From Bedellia somnulentella (taxonomy: Eukaryota; Arthropoda; Insecta; Lepidoptera; Bedelliidae), in contig OY755172.1 of the NCBI GenBank assembly GCA_963576735.1, positions 5,890,001 to 5,954,000 on the forward strand: a DNA stretch of 64,000 nucleotides. Direction: 5' to 3'. Position numbers and translations under genes: made by a program. Position 1 is the first letter of the stretch, and every line of letters starts with the position of its first letter. Of the stretch, positions 46,236-64,000 are shown piece by piece. The notes beneath the pieces are model-generated. The model was not told the DNA's origin. It was given only the letters and a program-made list of their open reading frames with translations, and made no database searches.

Positions 46236-46619
46236 TGTTAACTGCTCCATACTATTATACCATTAATGTTGAGTTCACATAGATTTCTCTTGAATAAGCC
46301 AATATTGAGATTAACTACAAATGAAATATCCAAGTTCACGGTAGTGCTCAAGGGCCACATATTACCTCAGAAAGAATATAGCCAGAAGATGCAGGATTTT
46401 TTTCTCATAGAGTCGCAAGGAAATGCCGTCTGCAAAGGGCACGTAGCCACTTTATCCGCACCTTACAGTGCCTTCTCCAAGTGTTAAAGCCAAGAAGAGA
46501 ACATACGACTCGCACTGTCAGAAAGTTATTTGATCTCATGTAGAGCCAAGCTTCTAACTCTACAAGGTCTATCGTCACAAACTCTACCCCTTAGATAAAG
46601 TTGCGACTCCTTTTTTAGG
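46236..46619. other. noncoding spacer
   Basis: An open frame at 46266-46487 has no recognisable domain. Confidence 0.35.
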
Positions 46620-46740
46620 ATGAGTCGGTGATTCAGCCCGCAATAGATTTAATCTCACTAATTGAGTTTGAGTAAATCTCCTCGGGAATCAAACCAGAGA
46701 CCAGTGGATTCTGAGCCGAACGCTCAGCATCTGCCTGCAC
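46620..46740 (-). repeat. tRNA-derived SINE head, reverse orientation
   Basis: On the minus strand GGTCTCTGGTTTGATTCCCG is a B-box region like the copy at 25.2 kb, preceded by an A-box-like GATGCTGAGCGTTCGGC. Confidence 0.5.
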
Positions 46741-46774
46741 GTGATTTAGAAAATTTATTTCTCAACACAAACGT

Positions 46775-48008
46775 TCTTCAATACATAGTATAAAACAAAG
46801 TCGCTTTCGCTGTATGTCCGTATGTATGCTTAGATCTTTAAAACTACGCAACAGATTTTGATGCGGTTTTTTTTAAAAGATAGAGTGATTCTTAAGGAAG
46901 GTTTGTATGTATAATAAATGCATAATATAGTAGAGAAACACTGATAAATTTAAAGATTTCTTATGTGATGTCGTAAATAAGCACGTTTTTTTGCGCTTAT
47001 ATTGCAAACGCTGGCTGAACCCTACGAGATAGACCAAAATAATGTACTACAGTATTGTTCACATTAAAAAGTTCAACAAAAAAGTCCACGATGGTATATG
47101 TCTATCTCTTAGGGATAACCCAGCATAACCATTTTTATTCTTTACTAAAAAATGGTTATTTACGAAGTGATTTTAATCAATACAGCATTAATCCTTATCC
47201 AATTAAGTACCTTAAATAAATTGTGCATTTATTATAGATCAATATGCTTTTTACAGCATGTAATTTAAGTGAATATTACCGAAGATATTACAAATTTAAA
47301 ATGCAGGGTCGTAGTTGTTTACGCCGGGCGGCGCGTGCCTATAAATAGCGCGTCGATGGCCCGCGCTTCGCCTCCTATCCGACTTAGCTTAGGTACACTC
47401 CTTTGCCACGCCAGGGCGGCCTTCAGCCGCCCGGCACAACATATTAAGATGACGCCGCATAGGCCGCAGGGCCAGCAGCACCGAACCCGTGGGGTCGAGT
47501 CCTATGAGGACTTCACCAGCGGTAAACAAAAAAAAAAAACGCGCTTCGCCTTATAGCACTTTATGATTTGCAGCGATCGCACGCGTTTATCGGAGCTCTC
47601 TAGCGAGGAAAATATCAAGAATTAATTAAACTGAATAGAATAAGTATCTTTTGTTGTTGATTATCTTTTAATTTTTATTATTATATTAGTAGTATTGTAA
47701 GTACATTAGGTTAGATAGGATTAGCTTAAAACCATATTTCTTGGTATTTCTTCCATTAAGACTTTGATTTGAATTTGGAGTTAAGACAATTTAGTATTAT
47801 GGCGAGCATTTTCAATTATTGAAAATTATAGTTAAGTTCATAGAAGAACTGAATAGAATAGGTATATTTTGTTGTTGATAATCTTTTGTTTTTAGTCGAA
47901 CGAATAGTAAGTTAATATTTTTTACTCCAGCACTAACCAAAAGGACATTCTGTAGTAGGTATATTTTATTTTGCATTGCACCCGTGCGAAGTCGGGGCGG
48001 GTCGCTAG
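46775..48008 (+). mobile_element. non-autonomous Helitron carrying a nested retroposed insert
   Basis: 5' end near TCTTCAATACATAGTATAAA followed by ACAAAGTCGCTTTCGCTGTA and the usual AAACTACGCAACAGATTTTG segment; 3' end CCCGTGCGAAGTCGGGGCGG, GTCGCTAG followed by T. CTAG terminus and GC-rich 3' hairpin are Helitron hallmarks. The exact 5' base is uncertain by a few bases. No Rep/helicase frame. Confidence 0.8.
47362..47551 (+). mobile_element. 166-bp poly(A)-tailed retroposed fragment with 12-bp target duplication, inside the Helitron
   Basis: Insert 47374-47539 ends in GGACTTCACCAGCGG, TAAAC and a run of A; CGCGCTTCGCCT flanks both sides (47362-47373 and 47540-47551). It is GC-rich, unlike the host Helitron. 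The source is probably the 3' end of a poly(A) LINE but could be another transcript. Confidence 0.85.
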
Positions 48009-49690
48009 TATAACTATAAATAAAACAATATTTAATTTTGAATATTTATTGATAAATTCCACATTCAAACAATAGATCACATTGATGGCAGGTGTTACAA
48101 CGATGGATTTACTACAGACACAATTTAGATATTAAAATGATCGCCACAATGATTAAACATTCTCCACAATTACTAAATCTATTTCATGTAAGTAAAACTA
48201 CTATCTTGAGGTGCCTAAACAGTTGGGAATTCAAGTGGTGAAGTGAGGGTCAGCATTTTGGAATCGGAATATGGAGACGGGGTTAACATTTCTGTTTAAT
48301 TACTGAACATTGATAAAACATCAAAAATATTGCGAACCACATCGCGACGAGTGCGGGTCGCTCGCAGTGTACCTTAACACTAATCTAACTTTATTCGTCT
48401 AATCTTCAAGTTAGCCAGGATTATATCGTCACTATTTATTGAAACTAGGAAAATCAAGGAAATGCGGAGAGAATGGGTGCAGTGATCTTCGTGAGATTCA
48501 AACCCGCTTCCCTCTCGCTCGCACTCATACTGTCCGTCTCTGTTGCACCGCTCGCATCCATTCTATTTCATTTATAATACATAACGTTATTTATTTGTAT
48601 GATCCCGGAACAATTTCACTCCGACGACAAGTATTTAAACATTGAAACTAAGACAATAATCTAAAAAAATTAACATTACTTATTAATTAAAACTGGGATA
48701 TTGGAGTAATGCCCATGCTGTCGGACGTACCATCCCAAGAGTAAGAAGCCCTTTTAAAATAAATAGCATTGGACATTTGAATCAAGTTATGATCACGTGA
48801 CACAGTCAGCACGAATGCTAACGTTATGAGACATGATTCGATAGACTATATAAATTGCCTTTGTTGTACCATAAAGGTATAATAGGATAAAAAAGACTAT
48901 AACAGAGAGACTATCGCGTATAGTTTCCAGCGCGAACGTAAGCTTTGTATGGTAAAAGTTATTTAAGCAGTAGTTGTGGAGTCTACTGTATGACGTCACG
49001 CAGACACCGTCTCAAAGGCACATAAACTATACAGAACAAAATCTATTACATACTTTAAAATATACAACATTGGTTTATTTCATTTTACCTTTTTTGAGTT
49101 ACACATTTTCTATTTTTGTTTATATTAATAAATAATATACATATTAATTTGAAATTATATATAAAGGTTAATTTAAAAACATTAGTTTCATGTATAAAAA
49201 ATTCTGAGAAAATCCTTCCCACAGAAAATCATCCAGCTGACTCTAAGGGGAAGACGTGAAATTAATTTCGTTTTTAATTACGTATAAAAGTGCATGTTCA
49301 AAATGCATTTTAAACAAAATTGTGATAAATCACAAGAGTTTCAATAAGCTGAGATACGAAACTATAAATATAGATTGATACTTTTCGCGATACATTACCA
49401 GAAAACTAGTATATGCAAATATTAAAGGATGAAAAAGGTACAAAATTCTAGTCTGGTAGTAACTGTTCATATAAATACTATGTTTCATCTGTATTGCAGC
49501 TAATATTTTGTCGCGAAAGTTATCTAACTCAAGTACAGAAAACAAACTTGTAAAAAAACATCGGATCCAATGACGTCATAGGACACACTTCCACTTTTGG
49601 TACATTGGCGCTATAGCTAGTATAAATAGAAATGGCTCAACAATATTTATTTATGCGATACAATATAAAACATTGGTTTTTTAAGCAATC
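48009..49690. other. noncoding spacer downstream of belle
   Basis: AT-rich; two perfect TGACGTCA words at 48991-48998 and 49571-49578. No gene recognised. Confidence 0.4.
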
Positions 49691-50148
49691 CCGAAACTTT
49701 ATTTATTTTATTTATGTAAAGTGAATCATAACTTTCACAAGCAACTGATATTTTTAAACAAGTAGTCAACTGACATATATACAGTACTCATACATCAGAT
49801 CTCAACATATTAAAAATTCGAGTTTGCAACAAATGTAATAAATATAGTTTTCATTCAAAGTTCCATATGGCCTTTGTTGACGAAGTAAAGGTAGATATAC
49901 AGGCTGTTCTATACTATAGTGACATCTGTCATATACAAAGGCGAAGAGTATAACTCGTCTCCGTTTACTTGCGGCAAACATCTTAAAATCAAGCTGAAAC
50001 CGCAACTTTTCAAGATATAAGCCGGAAACTAAACATATACGCGTCAAATGTCAATTTAGTGTAAAAGAAGCCTAAACGTAAAACGTGTATGTGTGAGTGT
50101 AGGGGGATGCCAATGAGCGGTGTTGCAGTGTGTGTGAGTGGGCGTGGC
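49690..50148 (-). other. bel: probable belle 3' UTR with AATAAA signals
   Basis: Follows the TAA stop at 50149-50151. On the minus strand overlapping AATAAA signals occur at about 49701-49715, and again near 49645, giving a 3' UTR of about 450-500 bases. End position is inferred from the signals. Confidence 0.45.
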
Positions 50149-62767
<12,619 letters not shown>

Positions 62768-63084
62768 ATTACTACCAAGCAATTCGTGTTTTTTGGGAAC
62801 TTTGCACCAAAAATATTTAAAAAACTCAATCCACAATGAATTTTACACATAAACTAATTCACAAATCACAAAAAGGCTTGAAAATTTCCTTCTTGATCCA
62901 CTCTGTTCTTGGTTTTTTTTGTTTTTTTTTATGCCGTGTAGGTCACAGAGCGTTTAGTAAAACAATCAATCACAGACTTCCATCCATTTTAAGTGTTTTC
63001 ATTCACTCACCACTCCGTAATGACACGTTTACATTAATCGGGGAAGATAGAATAAAAAATAATTATGATTAAAATTACTCACAT
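62768..63084 (-). promoter_or_regulatory. bel: belle 5' region with a possible 5'-UTR donor
   Basis: Contains the 5' UTR next to the ATG. At 63005-63010 the minus strand reads GTGAGT after GGAGTG, a good donor that could end a noncoding first exon, with acceptors possible in the T-rich stretch 62905-62935. No TATA box is evident. Tentative. Confidence 0.25.
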
Positions 63085-63342
63085 ACATTCATACATACAA
63101 ACAAACATATACTCATGGCTATAAATCCCTAGATGGGGTATCCATAGTTAAGGAATTAGAAATTACTCAGCCAATTTTAGAAAGTAAGTGGGGAAAAGAT
63201 GGTAAAATAAAGGTTTTTGGTGATCGGTTTTCAACCTCATCGCCCAAAAATCCCTTAAAAACCCAAAAACTTTTAGTCGTCTCTTACGAACACCCACTGG
63301 AAGAATTGTGGTAGGGCTATTCTAAGCCGACACTACACGGCA
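63085..63342 (-). mobile_element. SINE family A copy, near full length, upstream of belle
   Basis: On the minus strand from GCCGTGTAGTGTCGGCTTAG to a (TATG)n-like tail. Moderately diverged. Confidence 0.85.
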
Positions 63343-63628
63343 AAATACATAGATGTACTAAAAACGTTAGATAGGCTATTTACGAGGAAACCAGCACTTA
63401 AAAGTGGCACCGATCGCAGCAAATAAACGTACATCCACTAGAAGTATATCCAAACAACACACCAAGAAAATACATTTGAAATGTAGGCGAGATGACACAT
63501 CTCATAGCAAGCGCTAAAAAAAGAGATAAACATATTTTCTCTCTACTGACTTGAAATATGACTCTAAGATGACCGTTTGACAAAGAATAATTAAGATCTG
63601 TACTCACGATTTATTATAAATTTTGGCA
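63343..63628. other. unique spacer upstream of belle
   Basis: No gene or repeat recognised; if the 5'-UTR exon above is real, the promoter could lie here or beneath the SINE. Confidence 0.35.
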
Positions 63629-63948
63629 GAGTGACTAATACTTCTGAACATCACGTGACTTTGTCACCTGGTATTCAGAGTACACACGTTTTGCATGGAC
63701 AGTGTACTCACGTGATAGGGGGCAGGACTATCGCCGTTTTGTTCGAATACACTGTCACACGACTAAGTACAACTCAGCCATGTGGGTTTCCTCACGATGT
63801 TTTCCCTCACCGTTAATAACCGTGATTAATTAACCACACATATGTCTTTAGAAAAGACAAATTGGTGTAGGCCCGATCCGAGATTGGAACACTAGTCGCT
63901 TGCACGTTAAACGGTGTTGTACCCATTAAGCTATCACGTCGTATTAAA
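63629..63948 (-). mobile_element. SINE family T copy lacking its 3' tail, reverse orientation
   Basis: Starts at GGCAGAGTGACTAATACTTC (tail hairpin missing) and continues through TCACGTGATAGGGGGCAGG to a tRNA-like head read on the minus strand (GTGATAGCTTAATGGGTACA, GTTCCAATCTCGG). Confidence 0.85.
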
Positions 63949-64000
63949 TGACACGTCGGTACATCCCCGCATTAGGATTAGAACCCACGCATCAGTATAT
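63949..64000. other. window end, unassigned
   Basis: ATTAGGATTAGAACCCACGC may belong to another tRNA-like head; too short to judge. Confidence 0.2.

Noticed and set aside
47269..47556. 95-codon open frame
   Set aside because: Spans a Helitron and a retroposed insert joined by a target duplication, so it is a chance fusion.

Overview
This window is nuclear DNA from an insect, most probably a moth or butterfly (Lepidoptera). Two conserved insect genes lie at its ends: the zinc-finger part of odd-paired (opa, Zic family) on the minus strand at the left edge, and a complete belle (bel, DDX3-type DEAD-box RNA helicase) gene on the minus strand at 50.1-62.8 kb. The AT-rich DNA between them carries repeats typical of Lepidoptera: Helitrons ending in CTAG, tRNA-derived SINEs, and LINE and SINE copies with (TATG)n tails. 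The species cannot be told from the sequence.

Layout. 0.3-1.0 kb: one opa coding exon (zinc fingers 1-3); the exon with fingers 4-5 lies beyond the left edge. 1-49 kb: about 48 kb with no convincing host gene. It holds AT-rich DNA, several GC-richer unique islands that could be regulatory (2.7, 7.85-8.35, 9.5-9.75, 17.5, 19.85-20.9, 22.2, 40.3/40.7 and 42.5 kb), and many mobile elements: a mariner remnant, a hAT deletion derivative, two Helitrons, several palindromic MITEs, a frameshifted jockey-like LINE, fragments of another LINE family, and more than thirty copies or fragments of two SINE families. 49.7-62.8 kb: belle, with 13 coding exons that join without a frame break into 728 codons plus stop. 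All splice sites are GT-AG, and every DEAD-box motif from Q to VI is present. Its introns hold SINEs, partial copies of its own exons 11 and 12, and a recent 5'-truncated LINE with an intact 3' reading frame and a perfect 17-bp target-site duplication. 63.0-64.0 kb: two SINE copies upstream of belle.

The strongest structural story is the retroposon network. SINE family A (about 250 bp), SINE family T (tRNA-headed, about 370 bp) and LINE-L all end in the same kind of 3' block: a short C-rich/G-rich hairpin followed by a GGCGTGA-like motif and a (TATG)n tail. This fits two SINEs using one LINE's machinery. One SINE T copy has its 5' half inverted inside a single 11-bp target duplication, the signature of twin priming. 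Another SINE T copy sits inside an opposite copy with a 13-bp duplication.

I found no CRISPR array, rRNA, intact tRNA gene or obviously new multi-gene system. The items most worth following are the exon copies inside belle, the tandemly duplicated 98-base segment at 40.3/40.7 kb, the shared LINE/SINE tail, the tRNA-like foldback at 6.9 kb, and the promoter-like island at 9.6 kb. Exon boundaries were set by eye from splice signals and reading frame; all repeat boundaries are also by eye.
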